Source: Crocodylus rhombifer | Taxonomy: Eukaryota; Chordata; Crocodylia; Crocodylidae | Assembly (NCBI GenBank): GCA_038503035.1 | Contig: JAVSML010001016.1 | Location: forward strand, 1-64,000 | Length of the DNA stretch: 64,000 nucleotides | Direction of reading: 5' to 3' | In this document: in pieces, positions 31,865 through 43,488 of the stretch | Numbering within the stretch: position 1 is the first letter of the stretch | Layout: each line of letters opens with the position of its first letter | The notes under the pieces: model-generated | Databases searched by the model: none | Told to the model about the DNA's origin: nothing | The model's input: the letters and a program-made list of their open reading frames with translations, nothing else | Made by a program: the position numbers and the translations under genes

Positions 31865-32780
31865 ATAGTTTCATAGTTGGTAGGGTAAGAAGGGACCTAA
31901 GCAAATCACCAAGTCTGACCCCCTGCCATGGGCAGGAAAGGATGCTGGGGTCAAATGACCCTGGCTAGGTGGCTGCCTAGCCTCCTTTTGAAGACCCCCA
32001 GGGTAGGGGTGAGCACCACTTCCCTTGGAAGTTGGTTCCAGCTTCTAGCCACCCTGACAGTGAAGTAGTGCCTCCTGATATCTAGCCTGAATATACTCTC
32101 AGTCAACTTATGGCCCTTGTTCCTTGTTACTTCTGGTAGTGCTCGGGGGAACAGGGACTCTCCCATTGCCTGCTGGTTCCCCCTTGGCAAGTTTATAGGC
32201 AGCCACCAGATCCCCTCTCAGCCTTCTTTTGTGGAGGATGAACAGGTTCAGGTCCCGTAACCTCTCCTCATATGGCCTGCCCTGCTGCCCCCATATCATG
32301 CAAGTGGCTCTCCTCTGGACCTTCTAGATGCTATCCACATCCCTCCTGAAGTGCGGCACCCAGAACTGGATACAGTATTCCAACTGTGGCCTTACCCATG
32401 TCGCATAGAAGGGGAGGCTCACCCCCTTGGACCTACTCGTGATGTATCTATGGATGCATGACAAGGTATGGTTAATTTTCCTGACCACGTCCCCACATTG
32501 GCAGCCCATGTTCATCTTGGAATCAATAGTGACACCAAGATCCTTTTCTGCCTCTGTGCTGACAAGAATGGAGTTCCCCAGCCTGTATGTATGTTGCTGG
32601 TTCTTCCTCCCTAGGTGCAACACCTTGCACTTGTCCATATAGAAACCCAACCTATTCTCATCTGCCCACCTCTGTAACCTGTCCAGATCTAGTTGTAGCC
32701 TGTCCCTCTCTTCTAACATGCTCACTTCTCCCCACATCTTAGTGTCATCTGCAAACTTGAACAAGGTGCTACATTCATCC
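31865..32780 (-). mobile_element. 5'-truncated CR1 LINE, minus strand
   Basis: The antisense tail (TTTCATAGTTGGTAGGGTAA, GAAGGGACCTAAGCAAATCA) opens at about 31865. The antisense of ORF2 follows up to just before the active site, where homology stops at about 32780. The left junction interrupts the preceding plus-strand CR1, so this copy may have inserted into it. No continuation of that copy is visible on the far side. Confidence 0.9.
32324..32764 (-). pseudogene. CR1 RT fragment, 146 codons, intact FADD
   Basis: The frame starts at the active site (FADD at residues 4-7). It continues through LQLDLDRLQRWADENRLGF, KCKVLHLGRKNQQHTYRLGN, DLGVTIDSKMNM and VRPQLEYCIQFW. The C-terminal parts are in other frames (32108-32299 and 31951-32190: [20 protein letters not shown], then FRLDIRRHYFTVRVARSWNQ). 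Being 5'-truncated, it lacks the fingers and the first catalytic aspartate. Confidence 0.88.
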
Positions 32781-32784
32781 AGGT

Positions 32785-32912
32785 TTATCTTAAACTACTT
32801 TTGCCCACTTTGAAAGTGGTTTATGTGCACTGAACTTCTGTCATGTTCCAGATCTGAACCAATTTCTGATCACTTACACTGGTTTATGTGTCATTTCTGT
32901 GCCTAGCCCTGA
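32785..32912 (+). mobile_element. MITE with CAGAAGTT ends (copy 2, left part missing)
   Basis: GTTTATCTTAAACTACTTTT, GTGCACTGAACTTCTGTC and GGTTTATGTGTCATTTCTGT align with 23800-23906. The first 75 bases or so of the element are absent at the CR1 junction. Confidence 0.65.
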
Positions 32913-33540
32913 TGGCAGTGAATAGCAGTAGTGAGGAAGTACCTCCTGATGAAAGTGAGCAGCAGTGGGGCAGCACTGCCAGTGGTGGTGAGAAGCAGTG
33001 ACATCAGTGACAAAGCAGTGCTTCCCCCAGCAGTGGTGAGGCAGGGGAAAGCATGGGCTAGCAGCTACAATAGCTCTGTTGGCTACCAAGTTCATCTTGT
33101 GTGGGACTATGAAAGAACTCTGAGCATACTGTGATAAACTGTTAATAGTTGGCTGAGGTGGGCTAATAATCAGAAAGGGTTTCCCAAGTCTGTTTGTGGT
33201 CCCATTTTCCTTCCCCCTCCAGTAAACCCTGTGATAGTTTAATATTGCTTGCAAGTGAGGAAATTGTTAATACTCGTACATCCAGGCAGAATTTATTTTT
33301 CCAGGTTTTGAGTCAGGGCTCAAGCCAAGATAATAAATTTGTGTAAAACTCCTGAACTGAACATGGCCCTTTTTACTGATGTCATGTGCCTGGTGAAAGG
33401 GTTATACACATTTAACTGCAATCCAAACAACACTGAGAAACCCAAGGGACTCCTGGTTCAGAAACCTAGTTCAGATAAGTCTCCTTTAACAACAGAAAAA
33501 TCTATAATGCAACCTAAATATTTCTATCTGTACCACATAG
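32913..33540. other. unassigned spacer between two inverted MITE copies
   Basis: It has several CAGCAGTGG/CAGTGGTGAG words in its first 150 bases (a weak internal repeat) and no coding motif. The 126-codon minus frame at 32874-33254 crosses into the MITE and is not considered real. Confidence 0.45.
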
Positions 33541-33715
33541 GCTAGGGCAGAAGTTACATGTAAACCAGTATAAGTAATCGGAAACCAGTTCAATTCTGTA
33601 ATACAGCAGAAGTTCAGTGCTTTCAAAATGACCAGTTTAAGATAAATCTGGATAGACATAATGTGAGACTTCACTGATTTAGGTTAAATCAGTTTATTGA
33701 ACTTCTGCCCAGATC
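33541..33715 (-). mobile_element. MITE with CAGAAGTT ends (copy 3, inverted)
   Basis: GGCTAGGGCAGAAGTTACAT at the left and TTTATTGAACTTCTG near 33709 are the two ends. The interior matches copy 1 in reverse (CTTTCAAAATGACCAGTTTA, AGATAAATCTGGATAG). Both ends are present. Confidence 0.7.
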
Positions 33716-33850
33716 TCCACCAGATTCAAGTTAACTCTCAGTCCCCTAGCATCCCAGGATGCTTTGCATCTCCCCGCCACCTCCTTCCTCACAGGGTGGA
33801 CAGGTTAGCCTTGGCCCAAGCTGTCTGCTCCAGCTAAGCAGGGAGGCATG
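33716..33850 (-). repeat. partner segment shared with 23.65 kb
   Basis: AGCATCCCAGGATGCTTTGC (33748-33767) and the adjoining AGTTAACTCTCAGTCCCC are the inverse of 23657-23700, directly beside the MITE in both places. The MITE and this GC-rich flank are therefore one larger repeat unit. Confidence 0.6.
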
Positions 33851-33965
33851 CTATAGCACCCCCTGGCTTCTGGCCAGAGTCACTGCAGGCATGCAGCTTC
33901 ATTTCAGGAATCAAAAGTGAATGTCTGTTCACTTGCTTATCAGTTCCATCTGTGCAGCTTAGACT

Positions 33966-34455
33966 AACCTGGAGAGGGTCCAGAGGAGCGCCACTTGTAT
34001 GGCTGAAGGCCTCCACGGCCAGCCCTATGAGGAGAGGCTGAGGGACCTGAATCTCTTCAGTCTCCGCAAGAGGAGACTGAGGGGGGATCTTGTGGCTGCC
34101 TACAACCTTATCAGGGGCCACCAGCAAGGACTTGGGGAAAGTCTGTTCACCAGGGCCCCCCTTGGAGTCACCAGGAACAATCGCCACAAGCTGAGGGAGG
34201 ATAGGTTTAGGTTAGATATTAGGAAGAACTACTTCACTGTAAAGGTGGCCAGAGCCCGGAATAGGCTTCCCAGAGAGGTGGTGCTCTCACCTTCCCTGGA
34301 AATCTTCAAGAGGAGACTGGATAGGCACCTGGCTGGGGTCTTATGACCTCTGCCACCCCCAGTGCTCCTTCCTGCCCATGGCAGGGGGTCAGACTAGATG
34401 ATCTGTCTAGGTCCCTTCCGACTCATTGATTCTATGATTGTATGATTGTATGATG
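33966..34455 (+). mobile_element. 5'-truncated CR1 LINE with intact tail repeats
   Basis: The element starts in the ORF2 C-terminus (AACCTGGAGAGGGTCCAGAG at 33967). It has a complete 3' untranslated region (GGGGGTCAGACTAGATGATC, GGTCCCTTCCGACTC) and ends in three 8-bp units at 34429-34452: ATTCTATG, ATTGTATG, ATTGTATG. Little divergence is apparent, so it is probably among the youngest copies. Confidence 0.93.
33999..34346 (+). pseudogene. CR1 ORF2 C-terminus, open to the natural stop
   Basis: The 115-codon frame reads [20 protein letters not shown], then [39 protein letters not shown] and LPREVVLSPSLEIFKRRLDR. It ends at the family's own stop (AGVL then TGA region at 34346). It lacks the polymerase core because of 5' truncation, so it has no enzymatic role. 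Confidence 0.9.
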
Positions 34456-34600
34456 CTTTGCCCCAAAGTTTGGTGTCATTGACGAACTTGCTCAGTCTGC
34501 TTCTTACTCCAATGTCCACATCATTAATGCAGATGTTGAACTATATAGGTCCAAGGACAGAGCCTTGGGGAACCCCACTGGTCACAGGGCTTGACTAAAA
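34452..34600 (-). mobile_element. internal CR1 fragment, minus strand
   Basis: GATGCTTTGCCCCAAAGTTT is the exact antisense of the block downstream of the active site in the 1-2907 element. The active site itself reads FVND. GTCCAAGGACAGAGCCTTGG is the antisense of the VPQGSVLGP region. Both ends are truncated. Its first four bases (GATG) overlap the tail of the plus-strand CR1 at 34455. Confidence 0.85.
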
Positions 34601-35567
34601 TCTGTTTGTCACACATTCAAACTAGAATATTCATAGAAAAGAAATGCAAGCTTCAAAACATAAAAAAGAGAATATACGCACAATTTAAAACATATTTATG
34701 CAAGTTGTTTATAGTATTTGCTTAACCATTACAAGCATCCTGGTTTTGATCCTTATTTTACCATAAGATCAAAATACCAGTTATAACATATCTCTGTAAT
34801 ATAATCTAAATGGTGAGTACATTGGAGATAATTTTTGCCCAGTAATCAGTATATCATCCATAGCTTATTATTATTGTTGTTATTATTTTACGAGAGGACA
34901 GTTTTCACAGAAAATAACTAACATAGGTCATTCAATAGAAAAAAAAAATCAAGTTATTGGTTTTCTTTTCAATTTGTGGGTACAATAGTAAATCATCTAT
35001 GGGCATTTATTTTGAATTTTCTATTACTCCTAGGGACTACAGATTTTAACTTCTTAGAATGATTTCCTTTCATATTCTTGAAAAAAAATCCATTTATTTT
35101 TACCTTGCACTCTAATCAATATATATTTTATGAAAAGAAGCTGAAAAGCAAAGATGGTTTAAACTTCAAGGAAGGCCACTTTGGCTAAGAATGAACAACT
35201 GATACCATCAACTAAAATAATCTCACTTCAGCTGGAATTAACACCTTCAAATCCATCACTAGAGCAGCCTTTTGGCAGGACATAGCTAAAATTTTGAAAG
35301 ATGTATGCCTAAACTCAGGCCCCTTAGGTTCATATTAAGAGTGCCTGAAGCTCCCATTGACTTACGCTCCTGTATTTACTGAAGAAACAGAAAATTATGA
35401 AAATGGGTAGATGGAACAGATCTTGCCATGGGATGACTCTGTCAGCACAGTTATAGTAGCATATTCTTATGGAGAATATTAAAGAACAGACACATTAGGA
35501 TCAAAGATCCTGAGAGAGTCTAGGGCCTACAATTCTCATGGGAATAAAGGATCAATACCTCTTAGAA
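34601..35567. other. no recognisable gene or repeat
   Basis: Very AT-rich with short A and T runs; no open frame above 60 codons. Confidence 0.5.
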
Positions 35568-37720
35568 TCATAACATATGAACACACAAACTTCCATACTG
35601 TGTTAGACTAAATGCCCAACTGGGCCAGTATCTTATGTTGAACAGTGGCAAATAGATGTTTTATAGGAAGTGTAAAAGAAACAGTGCATCTGTAGAGTGA
35701 TTCATTCCCTGTCATATCCTCTCTGTTACCAGCAGCCATACATTTTAAGCGGTCCTGAGTGTGGCATTACTGGATTTATTTTCTATAAATGTGCTCATTG
35801 CCTTTAGAACTCTACAACATCTCGTGTTAATAGGTTCCACACTACATAATGAACTTGTATTAGAAAAGTATTTCCTTTTTTTTCTTTTAAACTATCATCT
35901 GACAATCCAATTGAGTGCCCCCTAGTTTTGTATATACATGAGATACAGCAAATAGGAATGCTTTATTCATTTATTTTACACCTTATTCATCTTTTTATCA
36001 ACTTCTTCAAACCCACTGTTATATCTTTTCTAAACTGAAGAATCCTAGTCTTTTCAGTCTCTCCTCATATAGAAGCTGAACCATACCTCTGATTATCCTA
36101 GCTGCCTTTCTGTGTGATTTTTTAATTTCTACTATATTCTTTTTCAGCTAGACAAATCAGAGATGCATACAATATTCAAGCTGTGGATGCACCATAGTTT
36201 TATATAACAACATTATGTTGTTTTCTAGTTTGTCTTCCATTCCTTTCCTAATGATTTCTAACATTCCTTTTCCTCTTTTGTCATTGAGGCAGTGTTTTAG
36301 AGAGCTATACACAGTAGTCTCACGGTCTTTTTCCTGAGTTAAAAGGCCAAGTCAGAGCCAATTTTTCATGTATAGCTGGTTTTCCCCACATGCTTTATTT
36401 TGCATTTGCAAATATTGAACATCATCTGGACCTTTTAGACTATTTTCTCAGTTTTGTGAAATCTCTCTGTAACTCTTCATTATCAGTTTTGACTTTATCC
36501 AGAATAATTTTAACCATCTGCAAACTTTGACACCTATTTACATTTTTTTCCGAGACCATTTATGAATATGTTGAATCACAAAAGTCCAAGCACAGATACC
36601 TGTGGGAACCTCCTGTACACCTTCCTGCATTATGAAAGATAGCCGCTTAACTCTACCTTTTGTTTCCTATGTTTTAAGGAGCTTTAGAGAACAAAAGGGC
36701 CATCCTCCAAACCCATCACTAACTTCTTTAAGCAGTTAACTAACTTCTTTAAAGCCTTTAGTGAGTGACCTTGTCAAAAGATTTTGGAAAATCCAAGATT
36801 ACTAGATGAAGAGGGATCTCTCTTTCTCCTCAAACATCTCAAAGAATTCTAACAGATTTGTGAGACATGATTTCCCTTTATTAAAAGCCACACTGACTCC
36901 TTTTCATACCATGCTTTGTACCTATATGACTAGTAATTCTACTTTTTGTTTCTACTGATTTGCCATGAACAGAAGTTAAACTTGCCTGTTCTCTAGCTCC
37001 CTGGATCATCTTTGGAGTCTTTTTAAGGATTGGTAAGACACTGGAAACCCTTCAAAATGACCTGTAGCATTAAGACTGGTTTTAGCAAATGTTCTGCAAT
37101 TTCATATTTGAATGCCTTCAAAATTCTTCAGAACCATGGGGTGACTTGTTGCTAGCAGTTTGTGAATTTGCTCTAAAACCTCATATATGGTCACCTCAAA
37201 TTCCTTAGCATTATTCCCCTAAGAGTGGATGCGGTGAGGAAGTCTCCTCAACAGCCTTCATAGCAAAGACTGATCCAACAGAACAGTTAAGTTGTCTGCC
37301 ATGGTCTTATCTACCCTGAGTTGACCTTTTATAGCCTGGTCACCTAATGCCTCATCAGCTCTCTGGCATAGTTCCTGCTTCTGATGAACTTAAAAAAATT
37401 ATTAACTTTCATCTCTTTAGGAAGATATTCCTCAGATTCTTTTTTGGATTACTGTATCATGGTTTTAGATTTAACTTGCTGGAGTGTGTTAACCTTTCTA
37501 GTTTCCTAGAAATTCTAATGTTTAAAATATCTTCTGCCTTTTATAAATTTCTTTGCACTGCTACTAAACCATGATGTCTTTTTCTTTTGACTACATAGCT
37601 TCCTTTACTGATTTGTTGCGTACATTTAACTTTGTGCCTCTACTATTCTAGTATTTTTAGGTAGTCTCCATAGTACCTACAGGTTTTGAAGACTTTAGAA
37701 TAGGTATATTCCTGTATTGT
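35568..37720 (-). mobile_element. long, ancient CR1/L3-type LINE, minus strand
   Basis: The 3' end is at the left (CTTCCATACTGTGTTAGACT, GGGCCAGTATCTTATG). Going right, antisense coding landmarks follow in correct order. AAACTGAAGAATCCTAGTCT (36031) marks the C-terminal region. TGACACCTATTTAC near 36528-36541 follows the active-site area. GTCCAAGCACAGATACCTGT (36584) is the VPQG region. TTGTCAAAAGATTTTGGAAA (36773) is the DFxKAFD region. Further right the sequence resembles the linker and endonuclease side up to about 37720. There is no open frame. The order and spacing are kept but the divergence is high. Confidence 0.75.
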
Positions 37721-40700
37721 GTTATTAACTTTATTCTTCTTACTGTATTATTTGAGAATTAGCATAATTATATTATTATCCTCTGTATGAAAATGTATAC
37801 ACACAAAAGGGGAGGGTTAAGACTATATATTCCATTTCAATCTAGCATTTCCTGAGTTTTGAGGCTTAAATATATATTCCACACAGGAAATAAATCAAGA
37901 CATAAGGTTCACTTAACTGAGAGGCATTCACCTGTAAGGTGAAGGCAGCAGCATTCATAAGGCTGAGCTAAGACTAATTTACTCATTTGTAACTACAGGA
38001 GAAATTTCATAGGTGTATAATTACCAATTAGAGTTTAACTACAGCATCAGAAATACCATCTTGACTCTCAGTAAAACTGCTAATCAATAAAGCAAAAGGC
38101 ACCTCTCATAGAATCATCCATCAAAGTAATGTTTTGGAGCATCAGGTTCCCTGGACAGAATGCCATTTCCCACAGCATCTTCTTTCTCACACAAGAGCAG
38201 AGTACTCCCAGCCTTGCTTAAGTTAAATAACCTGACATATATGTGCCATGAGTAGTGATAATGTGGCTCCCAATTCACAGTCTCGAAAAAGACAGTAGTA
38301 AAATACACTGATTAACCTCCAGATCTTCCAAAGAAAACTGAACACGTGCAAAAATATTGCAAAACCCTCCCTCAATATAGCACATATTTATCAGTTGCAC
38401 AATTACATTTATTGACCCTGCATAACTTTACATGACTGAACAAGCATGTTCCTTGTCTCATGTACTTTATAAGAAATCAGTGACAAAGTGAATCCCTTCC
38501 CCCAAATATTTGAATTATTCATTATATGGATCATTAACATTTCATTCTCTAAGAAAATCTAATGTGTCCCAATGTTTAGCTAGAATTATTAAAGAGGTAC
38601 TTTCCTAAATAAGATACATTTTTTTCCTGTCATATTTGAGTGTTTCCCATAACATACTTTGGCTGACCACATGAAGTAAAACCCAACAAACATGTTACAT
38701 AAAAATGAAGAGAATATACATACATACTTTTGCCATAGCCCTAGCAGCCCCAGTCAGGAGTTCTAGAATTTCTAATCTGAAGTCTTTACCTGCATTTATT
38801 AATTTAGATATCAAGGACCAAATCCAGATCTGTATACTAGGTGCCTAAGCAGAACTTGGGTAGATCTGAGGTGCCAAAGTCACAAAAAGCAATGCAGAAC
38901 AGCCCCTGACAATACAACCCTGTGATCACTGTTGCCTTCTGAACTTTAGGCACTCCATGCTATACAACTGGTTGCTTTGGATTGCCCCCTGGAGGTGCCT
39001 AACTCTTCCCATTCACTGTACAGGAACCTTAGGCACCTAACTCTCTTCTATTCAGCTCATCCCTGTGAAACAAAGTGTTTATTTTTTGGGTGTATTAAAG
39101 TCTAAAATGGAGGTACCTACAAGGCCAGTCTGCATCTACCTCTAAATTTTGATGACAAGAAAGTCCTTTTTTTATTCTTGAAAAATATTAGGTGCGAACA
39201 AAGTGCAGTAGAAGAAAACTGTCCTAGATGGTAATACATCCAGTATTCTCACATTCGTTTTGTAGAGATAAATTCAATTAATATTTCATTGCACTTGTGA
39301 TACAGATGAAATGTCTTTCTATGGTAAATTACCTACAACCCAACTTTGACTTAAATGTTCTCTCTATCATGATTACTCATTTAAAAAAAAATCTGTTTAC
39401 TGGCAAATTGGAAATTGATTTCTAGCTCGTGAAAGGTAGGAGTTAGAAGATTCCCTAAGAATAATGGCCTCTTCCAGGCATTGTGAAGAAAATAAACCAT
39501 CCTTTACCTAAAACTAAACCCTCTTCCCCTCTGAGCTGGAGAACTCAAAGTTTCAATCTAAGCTAGGTAAAACAATATATTTTATGGTTTACAGGCAGGT
39601 CATATATTTTGCCTGCACAGCCTTGCACTAAAGAAATGAATACTACAGTCCTGATTACAAAAGTTCTTTAAGTGTATAGCCCAGAATGGCAGTTAAAGGA
39701 ATGATTGAAGCTCTGAATAATCCCAATTTGCTAGGACGGTAATGCCCTTCTGATGCATGCCCTCTTCTAGAATAGATCTTGCAGAAATATCACAAATCTG
39801 GATAGGAAAGGAGCTTTTCTCCTTCATTTTGCATGAGAAACATCTCTTCATGCCCATAAAGTGTGACTGAGAGCAGAACTGGCCCAGTATTTGTTTCTGA
39901 GCAGTTATTTTACATTAATAGTTATTGGGGCCTATTAAATGTTGATGTAATTCCATGTTGGTAAACCAGAAATTAATCAGAACCATTTAGTCTTATCCAG
40001 GTGTCCACATATAGCTATTATAAGATAATATTAAATGTGCAGTACTTCCCCTGAATAACTATGTTTCATTTACAAAGTTCAAGCTCGCAACTTAAATTAG
40101 AAAATTAAAAATAGGATATCAGATTCCAGCTAGGACAGTCACTCTGTGAAGGAGCTATACACACGAAGGAACAATTAACAAATAAATAGTAACCATGTGG
40201 AAGAGTACAGAAATTGTCAGTGTACAAAAGAGTTCTTTGTGCTTAGAAATTTTAAAGCAAAATTGGACATGACAGTGGCCCGCTGATAATATATTCTGAC
40301 TTGAGGAAAATGAAAATATCACCCTAGCCCTCAGAAAACAGAAATCTAATAAAGGGTGGCACCACTGACACTTTTGGGAGTGATTCAAAATTATTGGTCT
40401 GCTGAATGTTAATACTGTGTGCTGAGTGTTACCTTATAGTAATTAAAGGGTTATTATTTCAGTGTGGAACTTTTAAATTAACTTTGACTTAGCACTTTAT
40501 TATTGGAAGGTGTGTCAAACACTTTCTCACATAAATGATCACTTAAAGCTTCCCTGCAGATCAGACACAGGTCCAAAACTTGTTGGTATTCTAGTTCCAC
40601 TAAAATGGTGAAGCAAATCCCCCCTGCAAAAAAAGAGCCTGTTTTAGATGCAATGTTTTTACGGAGTCTATGTGGAACAAGCAACTTTGGGTTTCACATG

Positions 40701-41340
40701 ATAGTCAATTCATTTCAGTAAACTAATTAATATTCTGACCTTCATCTACTTAAAGAAAAGGCCCAAAGTCTGTTCTTATAATACTCTTTGAATTTGAGAT
40801 TTGTGTCAAATTCAGTTACATTCAGTCTAGTTTCTCAGTTAGTTTCTCCAGCTGGTTTTCTATTAAAGCTTTTAAATTTTCCTAATGTAGGCTACTCTTT
40901 CTCTCCTCTTCATCATCACATGAACCACCTTCCTCCCTATTTATAATTTATAATTGGAGCAATCACTTAGCTTCTTTGTAGCAGTCAAAGCAATGGGTTA
41001 AATAGAAAAACGTAATAAGAGAGTTAGAGTTTGACCCTGTCTATGTTAAGAAAATGGATTCAGGTGACTCTTCATCTATGTAGTTTAATCTGTGTACCAT
41101 ACGGAGTTTGTAGCTATAACAGCCCATACTGCCATAACTTAGACAAGGAAGGGAGAAAACAAAACAGCTAGAAGTGAAAAAAGCCAGCACAATAACCAAC
41201 TCTTTTCCAAGTGACCACCAGGCAAGAATTTGGTCAACAGTGTGGCACCGTAGTTTGAGGAATAGAGAAATAGACATACCAAACACCAAGGTGAACTGAG
41301 TAACCCAATGGAAAGTCAACAAAGTGAAATACCTATTGGG
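37721..41340. other. mostly unique AT-rich sequence
   Basis: Apart from the repeat at 38815-39065, I recognise nothing. Open frames are below 95 codons and lack motifs. Confidence 0.5.
38815..39065 (+). repeat. dispersed repeat with GGTGCCTAA motifs (copy 1)
   Basis: AGGTGCCTAAGCAG, GGAGGTGCCTAACTCTTCCC, CCATTCACTGTACAGGAACC and TTAGGCACCTAACTC recur in this stretch. The section around CCATTCACTGTACAGGAACC is shared with 57300-57350 in the same orientation. The class is unknown. Confidence 0.5.
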
Positions 41341-42515
41341 TCATAGAATCATAGAAGTAGGGTCAGAAGGGACCTTGTAGATCTTCAAGTCCAACCCCCT
41401 GCCAGACCAGGAGAAAAAACTGGGCTCAAATGATCCCAGCTAGATAGGCATCAAGCCTCCTCTTAAAGACCCCCAGGGTAGAAGCCAGCACCACTTCCCT
41501 TGGAAGTTGGTTCCAGATCCTAGCTGCCCTGACCATGAAGTAGTTCTTATGGATGTCTAATCTAAACCTCCTCTCCAACAACTTGTGGCTGTTTTTCCTT
41601 GTTATGCTGGGGGGCGCTAGGGGAAACAAGGTCTCTCCCAAACCCTTCTGGTCCCCCCTAGTGAGTTTATAGACTGTCACCAGGTCCCCCCTCAGCCTTC
41701 TCTTGTGAAGGCTGAACAGGTTCAGGTCCCACAGTCTCTCATTGTAGGGTGTGCCCTGTAGTCCCCGGATCATGCGGGTGGCCCTCCTCTGGACCCTCTC
41801 CATGTTGTCCACACCCCTCCTGAAGTGGGGTGCACAGAACTGGACACAGCACTCCAGCTGTGGCCTGACCAGTGTTGCGTAGAGGGGGAGGATCACCTCC
41901 TTGGCCCTACTTGAGATGCACCTGTGGATGCACAACAAGGTCCAGTTAGCCCTGCCAACCGTGACCTCGCATTGTCGGCCCATGTTTATCTTGGAGTCAA
42001 TAATGACTCCAAGATCCCTTTCTGCCTCTGTGCTCTCAAGAAGGAAGTTCCCCATCTTATAAGTGTGCTGCTGGTTACTACTGCCCCCGTGCAGCACCCT
42101 GCACTTGTCGGTGTTGAAGCACATCCTGTTTTTGCTAGCCCACCCCTGTAACCTATCCAAGTCTTGCTGCAATCTTTCCCTCCCTACTAGTGTGCTCACC
42201 TCACCCCAAATTTTGGTATCATCAGTGAATTTAAACAGGGTGCTTTTCACCCCGTCGTCCAAATCACTAATAAAGAGATTGAACAGCGCGGGCCCAAGGA
42301 CCGAGCCCTGGGGAACTCCACTGCCCACTTATCATCAGGTTGAATATGACCCATCCACCACCACCCTCTGAGTATGACCCTTCAGCCAATTGCAATCCAT
42401 CTGACTGTGTAGGCATCAATGCCACAGTCACCCAATTTCTTAATGAGGAGGGTAGGAGATGGTGTCAAAGTCCTTGCTGAAGTCCAGAAACAGGTCAACA
42501 AGTCCTTTCCCTTGC
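41341..42515 (-). mobile_element. 5'-truncated CR1 LINE, minus strand
   Basis: The antisense tail (CATAGAATCATAGAAGTAGG, GAAGGGACCTTGTAGATCTT) lies at the left and ORF2 is antisense to the right. Homology continues beyond the open frame (CACCACCCTCTGAGTATGAC; GGTGTCAAAGTCCTTGCTGA is the DFxKAFD region) and stops near 42515. Its tail is of the same subfamily as 31865 and 33966. Confidence 0.92.
41426..42328 (-). pseudogene. CR1 RT and C-terminus, 300-codon open frame
   Basis: This is the longest uninterrupted frame outside the first element. It starts at SGVPQGSVLGPALFN (residues 3-17). The active site is at 34-37 and reads FTDD, so both aspartates are kept but the alanine is changed. [74 protein letters not shown] and FRLDIHKNYFMVRAARIWNQ follow. 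The first catalytic aspartate lies upstream in the truncated, frame-broken part. It is probably a fairly recent insertion, which explains the open frame without any need for function. Confidence 0.92.
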
Positions 42516-43118
42516 ATGTGCAGTGAACAGTTCTCTAACAAAGGTTATGAATGGAGAGTGCTTATTTGTTTAACCAAATGGCTGATGTTTGATTAGTTAG
42601 GCTTTAAAACTGCATCAGAAAGATTCCTATGTAGAAAAAGTGGATGCCAGGTATATGAGTCCATGGTACTGTGTAGTAGAGCAGTGGTGACTAAAATTTG
42701 TGTTATTTTCAGTACAAGCTACACTTATCATCAAAAGAAAGGAAGGAATATACTTTAGTTAAAGGCTGAAGTTACATGAATAAGAGGGTCAGCTCTGCTG
42801 ATATAAATAAATCAACTGAAGTCTCAATTTTAGTGGAGCTTTACCAATTTCTCTCAGCTGTGGATCTGTATACATGAAGACATTAGTGTAGAAAAGAAGA
42901 ATTAATCATAATGAAACAATTTGGGGGTTATATTTTTTTTCAGGAAGAATTAACAGCTGAGAAAAGAAGGAAAAATATGGAAAGAAACAGAAAGGAGTGT
43001 AACAGGAAGCTGTTATGATAAAGATGGAAATGGAAAGGCTGTGAAGCAAAAGATCAGAGTTCAGCAAAAGGTCAGAGGCAACATAATACCTTACTGCAAC
43101 AGGCAAAGAGTACTATTA
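42516..43118. other. no recognisable gene or repeat
   Basis: AT-rich unique sequence. Confidence 0.5.
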
Positions 43119-43126
43119 GCTTAGCT

Positions 43127-43488
43127 CCTGAGTGTCAAACACACCCGCAGGCCAGGTCCAACCTGCAGAACGGTTCCATCTGGCTCATCAGTAGTCTGGA
43201 GGCTGTCAGAAATTGGGGATGTGGCCTGGCACGGGAATTTGCAGAATTTGACCCCTATGGCCACGACCATTGGCAGCAGGGTGCGTGTGAGTGCTGAGCA
43301 GATACAGCCCTTGCTTGTATTCTTGCTGCCTAATCTTAGACCCACACCACTGTCCACCTCCAGATGTGTGCTCTACCTGATTGTGGCCCTGGACCCAAAC
43401 CCACTACAGCCGCTGCTGAATCCATGAATCCAGCCTTGGAGTAGCCCCCATGGTCTGGAGGCATCCTGGGATAAATTTGATACCCCTG
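43127..43488. mobile_element. non-autonomous hAT element (Charlie-like ends)
   Basis: The left end CCTGAGTGTCAAAC and the right end TTTGATACCCCTG (inverse CAGGGGTATCAAA) resemble the CAGGGGTGTCAAA ends of Charlie-type hAT elements. The flanks GCTTAGCT (43119-43126) and GCATAGAT (43489-43496) agree at 6 of 8 bases. The interior is GC-rich and non-coding. Confidence 0.7.
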
